Shown: piece after piece, positions 37,701 through 49,388 of the stretch
How the letters are laid out: each line of letters begins with the position of its first letter
Position numbering within the stretch: position 1 is the first letter of the stretch
NCBI GenBank assembly: GCA_022113835.1
Contig: JAILWY010000014.1
Span: 9,797,501 to 9,861,500, forward strand
Origin: Atopsyche davidsoni
Lineage: Eukaryota; Arthropoda; Insecta; Trichoptera; Hydrobiosidae
Reading direction: 5' to 3'
DNA: 64,000 nucleotides
Translations under genes and position numbers: made by a program
The notes under the pieces: model-generated
What the model was told of the DNA's origin: nothing
The model's database searches: none
The model's input: only the letters and a program-made list of their open reading frames with translations

Positions 37701-38460
37701 CACGCCAGGAACAGTACGGTGTTAATTATCTTATTGATAACGCAAACATGCTTATTTCACACAGTTGACGTATGTAAATTTATTTTATGTTGTTATGGAA
37801 AGCATGTTGAAGTCATTTCATTTCAATCAAATTAATAGCGGAATTATAACTTTCTTTATATTATAAATTTCTTTTGTGTTTTATTGATTACTAGCGGATA
37901 CCCGGCGCGTTCTACTGCGCTAAATAAAGAAATAAAATACTTTTTTTATTTGTTCGAAAAAAAAAAAAAGGAAATTTTGTTTATTTATTGACTTTTTATC
38001 TTAATGCTAGCGGACATATTGAGTTTTTTCGGTAGGTGTGTAAACATAAATTTTTTTTTTTGGCGTTCCAACTCTAAACGCAACATAACAGGAATTTTGC
38101 GAAAAACAGGAATTTTCTATGTTCAAACCAGCAATACTTAGCGATTGGCCATGAGCCTTGTTGATAGTTATTACAACAGCACAATTTAGGTGGATCTAAG
38201 TTGCGAATGAGCATCTATGGTGAACCAACTTTTAAAGTTAAGATGTGTGGTGACATTCCAGATGGTTCTAAAGAGTTAAAAAACTCTATTGGATTGTTCA
38301 TGCAATTTTTCGCAAAATTATTGTGGCTGTGCTGCTCGTTATTCGGCTTTTTTTTCAGTAAAATAAACACGTTGTTCGTTTTCTAAATGAACAGCAAGAT
38401 GTTGAAAAGTTGGGTATCATTCGTGAATACTGAAACCAGGAATTTCATATTTTTTCAATT

Positions 38461-38667
38461 TCATTCGTGAATACCAGACCAGGAATCAATGTCAATATCA
38501 ACGTTTCTTATTTTAATGGTGGTGGTGAATCCTCCATCTTCTGGCTTTCGTCGTCTGTATTTCGGATATCCATCCTCACCAGGAATTATATCTCCGAATG
38601 TTTTCCAAATGCTTGGACAACGCTGTGTTGTCAGAAACGTAGCTTGTAAGCGGTTCTGGCGGGTCAA
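38461..38667 (-). pseudogene. Helitron Rep/helicase fragment, duplicated piece
   Basis: The minus-strand frame contains GEDGYPKYRRRKPEDGG and TTTIKIRNVDIDID, a segment found between the Rep and helicase parts of animal Helitron proteins. The same segment recurs at 39307-39498, so this is the shorter unit of the internal duplication. Confidence 0.7.
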
Positions 38668-38874
38668 CCAGCGTTGACAACTTGACTTTTCCGTTTGAAC
38701 AACACATACCGGGTGATTCCTTTTGAAATTAATGCTAGCGGATAAACAATGTATTGAGTTTTTTCGGTAGGTGTGTAAACAAAGATTTTTTCATTAACTA
38801 CGTGGCGATAGTTTTTTAACAGCAAGTCTTGTTCCGTTGCACAATTTAGGTGGATCTAAGTTGCGAATGAGCAT

Positions 38875-39803
38875 CTATGGTGAACCAACTTTTAAAGTTA
38901 AGATGTGTGGTGACATTCCAGATGGTTCCAAAGAGTTAAAAATCTCTATTGGATAGTTGACTCTATTTTGGAACTTCATTATGCAGCAATGTTTTCGCAA
39001 AATTATTGTAGATGTGCTCCTCGTTCTTCGACATTTTTTTTCAGTAAAATAAACACGTTGACCGTTTTCTAAATGAACAGCAAGATTGGATTGAACAGTT
39101 GGATATCGTTCGTGAATACTGAAACCAAGAATTCTCCAGACAGCTTCATTACTGCGACCCATCTGAAATTGAGTGATTTCATAGTTTCGATTTGAAAGCT
39201 CAAACACTGCCATATCACTGCCTTTGTTAACATATTTGCATATGTCCTTGCATATGAATTTCACGGAGTTGCAGTGTTCCACATTGATATATGATTGAAA
39301 TGTTTTTTACAGTATTGGACTGTATGGAACAATCCATATGTTGTCAATGTCAATATCGACGTTTCTTAATTTAATGGTGGTGGTGTATCCTCCATCTTCT
39401 GGCTTTCGTAGACCAGTTTGAGTTTCATCGATCAAATCGCGTGGATATCTTTTCGTGCATTTGCCGTCTTTTATGCGAGGCGAATTCATATGCAACACTC
39501 CGCATGGGCCGTGATGTTCTTACAAACAACGTCAAAAAGTATCAGATCTTCACGTTGATTCGGGTGTTCAGCAGATATAAGATCGATGTCGATTTGAGTT
39601 GGAATAATTTTTTCAATAGACGAAACTTGTAATACGAATATTTTCGTATAATAATTTTTTTCCCATATATAAACAGACAAACTCATTATGATAAAACACG
39701 TTGTGAATGACAGATAGTGATTTTGTTTTGAAAGTCCGTACGATCTGTCCGCGCGATCTTCACAATGTTCTTTTTTCAATTTTTTGCGAGGAACGATGTC
39801 CAC
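38875..39803 (-). pseudogene. Broken Helitron Rep/helicase-like coding remnants
   Basis: Three minus-strand frames follow one another. First (39803-39486) comes a stretch with SAEHPNQREDLILFDVVCKN. Next (39498-39307) comes KCTKRYPRDLIDETQTG, then KPEDGGYTTTIKLRNVDIDI. Last (39282-38875) comes YVNKGSDMAVFEL, SNEAVWRILGFSIHERYP and LAVHLENGQRVYFTE. These are in the order expected of a Helitron replicase, but frame shifts and deletions separate them. The Rep histidine motif and the helicase Walker motifs are not present. Confidence 0.8.
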
Positions 39804-40539
39804 TTTACAGATGTTGAAAATTTTTGTATGGAAAATATCAAAAATCGACCTAATTCTGTTCCGTAAGTTCGGCAGCCTGTAACGGCAAGTTCATTCTAAT
39901 ATTTACAAACATCAATATCAGTATTTCTCGATTGGTAGCCATGCAGGCAGCCAGCTTCAAGACATTTTCGCGTATATGCAATACGCGAAAATGGCAGTTC
40001 CTTTTATGAATTGGAAACTTTTGTATGAGATTTTTCTTAATTGAATAAACCAAATTTGATAATCAATTTTTATAATTTTAGTGGTCTGGATTACTCTCGG
40101 TATTTTTGGCTTTCAAATAAACACGGTGTGGGGCTCGTCGGTCGTACGGTTTCAAAGCCTATAGCGGACTAACAAACATTTTTAGTGTTTTATATATATA
40201 GATAAACCAATGTTCAAAATCGTGAAATAGAAATATTATTTAAACTACATCTGTTTTCAACAAAAATTTACCGCACATGTAAATTAAACAGAATAGTCCT
40301 TTTTTTATTTGAGTACTTAGATCTATCCCATGATGAAAAAAAGACACAAAAGTGATAAACCTAAAAACCTAAACAAGTAAATCGATTCAATTCCCCAAAA
40401 ATATATATGAAAAAATGCGCATTTATGTATTTCATAAGCTCCCAGCCTTTTATTGACAGGAAAAAAAAATTCCAACGCCCCCTTTGACATAACAGTTATA
40501 ATTATACCATTTTTTTTCCATATAAAAATACCATAGTGG

Positions 40540-40630
40540 TATTACATAACGCCCCCCATTTTCCCTTGGACCCGCCACCGCCCCCTTGGAAAGCCCCAGC
40601 GCCCACCGGGGGGCGGCGTTGGGAACCCAT
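40540..40630. other. C/G-rich imperfect palindrome
   Basis: A short extremely GC-rich run includes CCCCAGCGCCCACCGGGGGG followed by CGGCGTTGGG, which can fold on itself. It may be the end of an old mobile element; nothing else supports that. Confidence 0.3.
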
Positions 40631-40704
40631 GATGTAGTTTATTAATAAGTGTACTTTTTACCACTCAATCTAAGAAATGAACATTATGTTTAACACTTAA
40701 CGAC

Positions 40705-41040
40705 ACTAATATTTATTTTTCGGAATAAGACTCCCACCACCCAACACCAGCATGAAAACAACGCAAATTGAAAAACAATCGACTGCAATTGTTCTCGAAT
40801 CGAACGTTCTCAGCAATTAGGGTAGTAGCGACGAGAAGCCCGCTTCCAACAGCCCTGGCCGCCGTGGAGACGATAATGGTCGTCACGTGATCAGCCGCAA
40901 GCCGCGATCGGCCGACCCCGTCCGCGGTCAGAGAGGCGCGAGCGACAGGTGGCCGGGACCCTCCATTACGCCATGGCAGGGGGTTGTCGGCTTGCATTTA
41001 CCCGATAAGGGATGATCACGTCATTTATCCAACGCTATGA
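40705..41040. promoter_or_regulatory. GC-rich island with E-box and GATA words
   Basis: Contains CACGTG at 40884-40889, GATAAG words at about 41003 and 41041, and the palindromic run CCGCGATCGGCCG. A minus-strand ATG frame (40713-40997, 94 codons) fills most of it, but its peptide has no recognisable domain. I prefer a regulatory reading and keep a small first exon as an alternative. Confidence 0.28.
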
Positions 41041-41181
41041 GATAAGTGCATCTTGTCATGTTTAGAATTTCAGCTGGCTTGATCCGTTTTAGACATACAT
41101 TAATGATTGCGATTGGTTGATTATTTTTGTAAGATTTCAAAAATCTATCATTTTTATGAAATAGATTAATATGTATGTCTA

Positions 41182-41290
41182 TTTTTGGATTGAACGTCAA
41201 TCAAATGCGTATAGTTTTATATAATTTACTAATATAATTAAACCTGTAATAGGTAATAAATACGCATTTGATTGACGTTCAATCCAAAAA
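41182..41290. repeat. Perfect 30-bp inverted repeat with 49-bp loop
   Basis: Arms 41182-41211 and 41261-41290 are exact reverse complements; the arm core is TTGATTGACGTTCAATCC. The arm sequence also resembles the tail of the SINE at 45.88-45.92 kb, so this probably derives from two oppositely oriented copies of that tail. Confidence 0.85.
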
Positions 41291-41299
41291 TTCAAATTT

Positions 41300-43900
41300 T
41301 AAATTTATAAACAAACTGCATTAATTAACAAAATGAACAACTACACGATGAAATATGAATAAACCATTTTTTAAATTTATTTATACCATCGTAAATAGAT
41401 ATTTTAAGAAGCAAGATTAATTTTGATGATTTTATAAAAAAACGATAATTATGATAATGCATCATCATCAAGGTCATAAAAAAATATTTGAACTGAAATT
41501 ATTGAACATTTAATAATCGTATGTTTTCTCTCAGAGTTTAAAAATCAATCGTTTTGTTGAAAAATACGTAGCTTTTAATTGTGCAAGCTCAAAATTATTA
41601 TTGTTTATTAAGTGTACTGCGTAATTTTGTCACAAAAGTCTATTTTACTTTGCGATACCGACAATCTCATTGTTTTTAAATTTAAACTATTAACTATTTT
41701 GTATCATTAGATAAGTAAAAACATGTGTAAATTAATAGATGGGCTTGCAAAAACTCTTTTAATTTATCAGTATAATTTAATTCTTAATGAAGCCTGAATA
41801 CGCCATCAACTTTATAAAAGTAATTATATTTCTATCACGGTATATTGTGGCGTAATTCCATTCTTCAAAAGGCCATCCATTTTACCCTGCCTTATTATAA
41901 CAATGATAAATTTCATTAACCGGTCTTTATTCCAAAATCGAGTCACGAAATAAACCGCCATTACGAAAAACAACCGAGCGTAGCCTCGCGAATCTCCTTC
42001 AATACCTTTTAATTATTTTATTTTAAATTGGAGAATAATCAAGATTTTAATTAGAGAATAATATTCCTCCCCATTTGAAATGCTACCCCTCGTAGAAGAC
42101 GTCAGACAGGCGATACTTCAATGATGAAACTCTCTTCAAAACCGCGGCGATGGAACCGACTCGTTATTGCCACCAAGAATGGCCGCTTTGTTGCAATCAT
42201 TGCAAAAAACAATGTGGGAATAGATATGGCCGACCAACTAAAAAATCAACAAGTACACAAAATGGCGAATATGACTGACAAAAACCTGCACGGCCTGTTT
42301 TTCTAGCAACCTCAATAAAAATGCGTCGTTAATTTATTTATCTATTTCGAACATATTTCCTAAAAAGTATTAGAATAAACTTAAATTGATATGTCGCAAA
42401 GAGAGAAGTTTATATGTTTATATCTTTGTAAAATATATGGTATGATATAAAGAAATACACTTAAATATTATCTACGAAATAAAACTATTCGATCAACGAA
42501 ATTTATTCATTGTTTTATAACGCTGGATTTAAACAATATTTATTTGTGAATTCGTAATAACAATATTAAATTGTCACACTTTAAATATACTTTATTTATT
42601 GATAATTCATTAATCTGACAAATTAAGACATCAAAAATTATCTGTAATAGAATGTTTTCATGCTATTAGATAATCTTATTTTAATAATTTTACTCAAAGT
42701 TTATATGAATTATTATCTAAAAAAATATGTTATAATAAAAATTATTTAACTCATTGTTTCCTTAAACAAAATCAATGTGGATTTTAAATAAAACTAGAAA
42801 AAAAATACAATTATATTAAATTAAAATCCAATCAACTAAGAGCTTTCTGAAATGCAAAACAGCGACCTTCCCTGGCTTCAATTTACATTGTGAAACCTAA
42901 AAAATGTCATCCAAAAATGCATCCGTTTTGGTATTTGCTGATTTGAAATACAAATCATATTAAAATACACGGGTTTACTCAACATATTGCTAATTAATTA
43001 ATAAATATATTTACCATTTATTTTGTTAAATATTATTATATTACTACTACTATAAATATACAAGACGACTTATTCATAAAGTTACAGTTTTTAAATTACT
43101 TTGTTGTAGCTTAAAGATGAAAAACGTTCAAAGAAACTCTTTCATGCAGATCTTCTATGATTTTACTACAAGGTTAAGTTGTTTCAAGTCTCTAAATATT
43201 ACAAATTTTTACTTATCTGCCATGTTTTTGCGAAGTCTTATTTTTAAAATTCAGTGTGGTAATACTTATCCGCGTTCATATTATTTAAACACGGATGTCT
43301 TTCGCTCTTGGATTAACTAAATAAAAGTATCCTGGTTACTATTTTAATATTTGTACGAATCATCAAATGTACGTGATTCAAATTTGATTCAATATTCCAC
43401 TTGAAACGTTCAGGACGATTGCCATTAGAGATACCCTGTCGCGAAAAGGGAACTTAGAAAGTGGGTGGGGAATTTCTTGGGTTGTTGGAATTTCAAAGAT
43501 ATTACATAAATTGAGTTGATATTTATTCGCAGACATGAGCTTTCAGACAAAGGACCCGTCTGAAGTAGTGACGTACAATTCATTAAGTGCCTGGCAGTAG
43601 AGTGTCTGCTGGCATCTCGAAATATGTTTATTTAATAATGTATTGTTTAGTGAAATACTTGATGTTATTAAATACCAACAGTTTATTAAATATTTACAGT
43701 TAAATTTATCAAAAAAATAGATTTGAATACTCTATTATTAAAAACCGTAAACTCTATTTTAAATTTATTTTTTTATTGTTAACACTCTATTTGTACCTAC
43801 ATACGGAATAAAAATATATATTATTTGCTGGAAAACAGAAAAATGGCACTGATTGTCTCTGAGCAAATGTATATTTTATTGTGCTAACAAAGACCTGACT
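41300..43900. other. AT-rich stretch with small mixed patches
   Basis: No supported gene. At 42060-42310 a GC-richer patch carries a 61-codon frame (NNVGIDMADQLKN), discussed among the rejected items. The patch at 43400-43620 is of mixed composition without a frame. Confidence 0.45.
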
Positions 43901-44121
43901 GTGATATCAGCTATATTCTGCGAATACTTAGTTCAGCATATAGCTGTCCAGTGTTCCAACCCGGAGGCTCAAGATGTCAAGTTACTATAGTTTGTTGACA
44001 TCGCAAGCTCGAATTGCTGAAGTGTAGGATTTTGACCTTATATACGGGAAAATAAACAAGAACTGGAAGTTAATATTTAATTTAACTCGTAAGCTTAATT
44101 TATGTTCGACTTAAATACCTC

Positions 44122-44178
44122 GTAATTCAGTGGCTAGCGTATTCGCTTGCCGACTTCAGAGTCCCTAGCTCGAATTCA
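44122..44178 (+). mobile_element. tRNA-like SINE head, degenerate
   Basis: CAGTGGCTAGCGTATTCGC (A-box-like) is followed 40 bases later by TAGCTCGAATTC (B-box-like GGTTCGAATCC variant). This is the spacing of an internal RNA polymerase III promoter. The tail after it is A/T-rich. A separate family from the 45.7 kb SINE. Confidence 0.45.
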
Positions 44179-44854
44179 AAGTTACAATTTTTTTTTAAAT
44201 TCAGATAAAGAAAAGTATTCTGAAAAGAAAACCTTCCCTGCTACAGGTTTTCAGTGATTTTTGTTGTTGTTGATATAACAAGATAAGTGCCAAACCTAAT
44301 ATTGAGTTGGTATAAGGTTATCTGAGTTTTGGTATCTCACGGAAGTAATTTGAAAAAAACACTACCGCTGAAAATACTAAATAAAAACAATACCGCTGAA
44401 AATACAAGATAGTGCCATACCAAATCCATGAAACAAATCCTTCCCGCTAAGTTACAAAACTTGTCCATTTTTACTTGTGCTAAGTCCGGGCCAGAGTTTT
44501 CACTATAATATGAATAATACGCCATTATGTTGGCATTATTCAGGATTACTGTGAAAACTTAAGTTTCCTATTCCATTTTAATACCATTAAAGTCTTTCCA
44601 TCTTATTATACTCAAGTATAAATCCACGCCTATCCTATAAGCGGACTCGGCTAGTTCAATAACTTACACTTTTTGGCACTAGAAATAAATACATCCAAAG
44701 AAATGTCTCCGAATGCCATGTAGTAAAAATGTTAAAGAATATTATTATATAGGAAATATAGTTAGCTATCGTAGCTGCTATAGTTCAATTATAATATATG
44801 AAACACATCAAATTGACGTTCGCGTGTGAGTTGACATTAACAACGAGAAAATAA

Positions 44855-45035
44855 AAAAATCGATTATCATTATAAAAAGCGGCCGTCATCGGTGAAACGC
44901 TTACGATGTGTTTGTTTAAACTTCTCAAAGTGTGTGAAAAAATGAAGTGAGGAATTGTGTAAAGATAGCCGAAACGATCGATTGTCATTATTAAAAACAG
45001 CGGCCATCGGTGAAATGTTTGTGATGTGCCCGTCA
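44855..45035. repeat. Diverged tandem duplication, period about 118
   Basis: ATCGATTATCATTAT at about 44859 and ATCGATTGTCATTAT at about 44977 head two similar units, each followed by a CATCGGTGAAA word. The minus strand therefore encodes similar peptides twice (SPMTAAFYNDNR, SPMAAVFNNDNR); I do not regard these as a gene. Confidence 0.55.
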
Positions 45036-45284
45036 TTTAGCAAGTACTTAACAATGACAAAAAGCTCTATAGCCACAATAATCCGGCATTCAAGCATGTT
45101 CGGAGCAAGTAACCGCAAAAATTTATTCAATTTATACTTCACAAAAAAATTAATAAGTCAAAGTAATTATGCAATTTTTATTATTAGTATGATTGCAATA
45201 AAATTTATGATACGGTTCACTGTGTACGTATAACGTTTATGGAATGTGTAATAAATCTAAATAAGGGTAGTAATGCGTAGAATT

Positions 45285-45435
45285 CGTTGAATGTCTGAAA
45301 ATTGCATTCATCGCTTGACGGGGACTCGTGCCCTCGCGTCTCTCGAACTTCACGCCTAATTGCACGGGTGATTTTTAGTGTGATGGAATTTTCGAAAAGG
45401 CCGTAATGAAAATATCATCAGGGGAGATGAGGAAT
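45285..45435. promoter_or_regulatory. GC-richer island
   Basis: Runs from CATCGCTTGACGGGGACTCG to GGGGAGATGAGG and includes CGCCTAATTGCACGGG. No frame. Weak candidate regulatory element. Confidence 0.22.
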
Positions 45436-45557
45436 CAGTTTAAATAACCGGGAATACGGTATCAAAAATGTCATATTTGAAAAGGGGGAGCTACTTATTA
45501 TACTCAAACTAATTACAAATACTAATATTTATAATCGAAACACATATTTTTACTAAA

Positions 45558-45841
45558 ATGATTAGGCATATTTTTTCACATATTGAAAATGATTCAAAGA
45601 AACTCTCAGAAAAATATCATCGTGACTTGTGTAGGATTCTGTTAATCGAGAATTTTTAACAATCATAATCTACACACGAACCAATGTGCCCATCAATATT
45701 AGTGACTCGTTAGTACAAGGGTCAGTACACCGGCCATGTAAGCTTGGATATCTAGGTTCGAATCCTACACAAGTCACGATGATATTTTTCTGAGAGTTTC
45801 TTTGAATCATTTTCAATATGTGAAAAAATATGCCTAATCAT
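45558..45841. repeat. Perfect 81-bp inverted repeat of SINE sequence
   Basis: Arms 45558-45638 and 45761-45841 are identical in reverse complement over all 81 bases, and similarity continues a further 8 bases with one mismatch. The 122-base spacer holds the 5' part of the tRNA-like head, present on the right arm side only. The arm contains the SINE body and the end of its tRNA-like head. Confidence 0.95.
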
Positions 45842-45925
45842 ATTAGTAAGTAATATAAGCCTGTAAAGGTAGTAAAAATGCACTTGATTGACGTTTAATC
45901 TACAAAATAGACATATACATATATT
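45702..45925 (+). mobile_element. tRNA-derived SINE
   Basis: The first 76 bases (45702-45777) fold like a tRNA. The acceptor strands are GTGACTC and AAGTCAC (six pairs), the D stem is GTAC/GTAC around AAGGGTCA, and the T arm TAGGTTCGAATCCTA contains a canonical B box. The anticodon stem is weak (CCGG/TTGG), so this is not a functional tRNA. A body with CTGAGAGTTTCTTTGAATC and a tail with TTGATTGACGTTTAATC follow. Related fragments lie at 36.9 kb and 41.2 kb. Confidence 0.75.
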
Positions 45926-46119
45926 TTTAGTAATAATAATTTGTATTGACACATGCAATGCAAGCCCAATTAAATTGTAAGTGTGAAATGGGTGTTAAAT
46001 GATTTAAACAATTTTTTATTCTAAGTAAAACAAATTTTACCTTAAAAGGAGATATTAAACATGGTTTTTGTTAATAATCTAGTAATAAAATTTAAAAAAA
46101 ACCAGCTTCTACGTTTTGT

Positions 46120-46420
46120 TTTCAAACTTTCCGATGTCTAGAGATACTTGTTTCCGCTTGGTTTAACGATGCCTCCGGAGTACCTTCATAAGTGCGCAAC
46201 CCCTGCATACATCATTTGGATGCATTTTGCGACCATGGGGTAGTTTTATCTGAGTAAGATTCCCGCGTTGATTTAGGCGCCCATTTAATTTTAACGTCCG
46301 TAAAATGGCGACCCTCGGGGGCGTTCCTGCACCCCGCGCCAGTAGAATATTTAAGCTCCCCTTTCACTGAAGGCGGACTCGAATGAGGTAGTAAAATGAA
46401 CGCTAGATTTTGAAGGCTCT
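46120..46420. promoter_or_regulatory. GC-rich island, candidate cis-regulatory element
   Basis: Contains CCATTTAATTTTAACG and GGCGACCCTCGGGGGCG. An 85-codon minus-strand frame crosses it with no domain. Candidate enhancer. Confidence 0.25.
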
Positions 46421-46969
46421 GTATGCTGAAAACTTTTTGAATAAAACACTGAGCCCAAAACATAAGCAATTTAAATAAATTGTATTCGAGTTATATTGTT
46501 TCTTAATTAATAATATATTAATTCATAGATTTATATGGCAATCGAACAATAATATATAAGAAGAAAAAAATGAAAAGCCAAAGCATTCAAAAATAATATT
46601 TATTGATGGATGCATTTTAATCAAGACAGAGAAGATATATTATGGATAATTTCAAATGATCGCACGATTTAATTGTTTAGGGTTTATGAAAGTCCAAATG
46701 TACATTATGAAAATAGTTTAAAATAATATTAGTCCCGCAGTAAGCGCAATGCTAATATATTTATTATTAATATCTCAGGATTCAAAATTGGTTTTATTTT
46801 AGGTGCCCAAATATTTTTCACGTGTTTATTAAAAACTAAAAACGGTAGCCTGTGAGTATCTAGTATATTTGCGTGTGGGTCTATTAAGAGTCAAAGTAGA
46901 GTGAATCTTTTCTATTTTCTTATTTGTCCAAAAGTTTACTCAAGCAATTTTGTAATACAGCTACGAGGG

Positions 46970-47260
46970 ACCATAAAATAGATTCTCTCCTCCCTGCTGC
47001 CTTGTTTATATAATATTACGGGAGGTGACTGTACTTAAGGAGTGACTTGCTCTAAAACTTCAACTCTTAAATGGTGTTAAAATGCAAGACCTCTCCCGGC
47101 GCCGGCGAACTCGGATGTTTATTTTTTAATTTGATGATCCGCTCGCTTTAATGGCCTTGAGGCGTTATATTTTATGCCCCCGTGGACGTCCGTTTTATTT
47201 TCCCTCCTCCTCTGCAGTGTGATCTCTTTTATTTTGATGTGATGATCCTCTGAAGTTTTA
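46970..47260. promoter_or_regulatory. GC-rich island, candidate cis-regulatory element
   Basis: Centres on CTCTCCCGGCGCCGGCG and CCCCCGTGGACGTCCG. It lies between AT-rich flanks, with no domain-bearing frame. Confidence 0.25.
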
Positions 47261-47790
47261 TATTTCACCCTTAAAATAAAATTAAACGACTGAAACTTTT
47301 ACACCAACAAACTTGCTACAGAGTACGCAGTGACGTGAAATGATTTCTAACATTTTTTTAAATTATTTGCTGTCATATGTAGGTTTATTGCGTTAAAATA
47401 TACAAATCTAAGTTATGTATTTTTTTACTAGCAAATGTGTTTCAGATACTCGGTTCTCATATACATTATTTAAATTACAAAATTAAGCGACAAAACCATA
47501 GTAACATTTGTCCAAATAAAATGTGTTTGATTTTTTGCCTAATTTTTGTACGAACACTCAAATATTACCAATACTTTTCACATAATAACAAAGATTATAC
47601 ATAATATGCAAATTTATTCAACTATGATGATACAACAGGTTTGACGTTGTTCGTTTGATTTGTTTTATCAGTTGTAAAGCCATTAGTTCTTAATCGTGAA
47701 AATCGCAATCCTATTATAGCAATTTAATCCCAAACCACTTTGAATAAGTTTAATTCAAACCCTGGTTTAATTGTGCAAAACCTAGTCATA

Positions 47791-48320
47791 AAAATTCAAA
47801 ATGCTGGATTTTTAATAAATAATTTTTATATTTAAAAACTATACTAAGGTTTTTGTGACATAGAAAAATGTTTTATCATAAAAAATCAGAACACAGTTAA
47901 ATTTAATTTAATATTAAATATGCATTTCAACAATCAAACTTTGTATTTTTGGTGGCAATTAATTACGAACTACTTCTAATAAATTAACCAGAAAAGTCCC
48001 ACGAGGATAACTAAAAATTAGCCTCCCAAATCAACTGCACCTTTAACTTTTAATAAAAATCCAACATTTTTAATATTTATTAAATAATTTTTATACATAT
48101 TTAAAAACTTTACTATGGTTTTTATGACATAGAAAAATGTTTTATCATAAAAAATCAGAACACAGTTAAATTTAATTTTATATCAAATATGCATTTCAAC
48201 AATCAAACTTTGTGTTTTTGCTGGCAATTAATTACGAACTACTTCTAATAAATTAACCAGAAAAGTCCCAAGAGGATAACTAAAAATTAGCCTCCCAAAT
48301 CAACTGCACCTTTAACTTTT
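47791..48320. repeat. Tandem duplication, two units of about 269 bp
   Basis: Two adjacent units match nearly base for base. TTTTATCATA begins at 47871 and 48140, and CAACTGCACC at 48032 and 48301, both 269 apart. Differences are scattered single bases plus a small indel near the junction. No frame is conserved between units, so it is non-coding. Confidence 0.95.
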
Positions 48321-48324
48321 TGTC

Positions 48325-48450
48325 TCCCCCAAGTGGGTCCTTGAGTAATTAGATTCATGCGGCCTTCGGTCGGGACGAGCCCGTCTAGACGAGTCCAAGT
48401 CGTTAGCTGACGCCGTTTATTGTAACTCAATTAGGAAAGGTCTCAGGTCA
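48325..48450. promoter_or_regulatory. GC-rich patch next to the tandem duplication
   Basis: Contains GAGTAATTAGATTCATGCGG and the near-palindrome CCGTCTAGACGAG. Short, no frame. Weak candidate regulatory element. Confidence 0.22.
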
Positions 48451-49321
48451 ATCAATCCAATCCAATCAAACCGAAAATTACGTAAACGAGAAACGAAATA
48501 CATTTTTTATTTTAGTATTTAATTCAAATCGCGTTATCTGATTTTGAAATTGATATTCAATCATGAATGATTACACCTTTTGTTACAGAGTTACATCTAT
48601 CGAAAAGTCAAAGAGATAAGACTTTGCTACTGTTTTATTTTTATATTAAAGATTTATCTATATTGAAGACTGTGATAATTAAATGCATATGTCAATTTTC
48701 GAATTTTAATACATATATAATTGAATTAACAATTATAAGTGATTTATTGATGACAACAACAAAAGCGGCAGGTAATAATGAGATTTTCATATAACTTCCT
48801 TCATATCTGCATCCGTACATCCTCTGACAAGCCACTGACAATTAATATTTTTTAATTACGTAGTTTGTATGTACAATTAATTTTATTATAACATATAATG
48901 AAATATGACATTACTTTTAGAACGGTCAAATTTACGCGAAAGTCATTAAAAATAAATCGCAGACCTTTGGCGCAATGACAAATTTAATATGTTGTATGTA
49001 ATGCATGAAATTGTATTTTATTATGCGGTTTCCTTTACAGGCGCATTTAATAAATGTGTCCATATAATACTGATTTTGAAATTGTATAATATCAAAAGAG
49101 AAACGTAGAATAAACTAATTTACATTATATCCAAATATCTAAATGATAAATTTTGCAATCCGCAGAATTACAAACGAGTGGTACAGGGTTACTAATAATA
49201 ACTAATAAATAATAACACACTATCCGCGAAAACATCAGATGCAGAATATGGGAAAATAAATTACCATCACAAGTGATAAAGTCCGTTTGTTTTACAATGA
49301 TATTTTCCAACGTCACCCACC

Positions 49322-49388
49322 GGGGAAGAAGCTCAGATGTTTGAGCTTGCTTAGCATGTGAGAAGCTCCGGGATCGATACACCTTCGT
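49322..49388 (+). pseudogene. tRNA-Ala (AGC)-derived relic
   Basis: GGGGAAGAAGCTCAGATG, CTTGCTTAGCATGTGAG and CCGGGATCGATAC line up with the D arm, anticodon arm (anticodon AGC) and T arm of an animal alanine tRNA. Bases are missing after the D arm and the acceptor strands do not pair, so this is a pseudogene or SINE head, not a working tRNA. Confidence 0.6.

Larger units (their letters stand above)
37891..40202 (-). mobile_element. Non-autonomous Helitron, copy A
   Basis: Read on the minus strand the element starts TCTATATATATAAAACAC (5' TC) preceded by A, and ends GGGTATCCGCTAG (3' CTAG) followed by T, so it sits in an AT dinucleotide as Helitrons do. Just inside the 3' end is the hairpin GCGCAGTAGAACGCGC. 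Interior frames are fragments of a Helitron Rep/helicase protein with frame shifts and deletions. A partial duplication of the 3' half places two related segments at about 38004-38650 and 38731-39420. No intact helicase is present, so any movement would have needed an autonomous partner. Confidence 0.88.

Noticed and set aside
42121..42306. 61-codon plus-strand frame with NNVGIDMADQLKN, vaguely like the MGGVD..DQ block of piggyBac transposases
   Set aside because: Only a few residues agree, no other piggyBac motif or TTAA-flanked termini are nearby, and the patch may be a non-coding island.
45702..45777. Functional tRNA gene of 76 bases
   Set aside because: The anticodon stem does not pair properly and the sequence continues into a SINE body repeated elsewhere.
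46382..46396. TGAGGTAGTAAAATG, similar to the let-7 start
   Set aside because: Agreement stops after the seed and no hairpin precursor is apparent.
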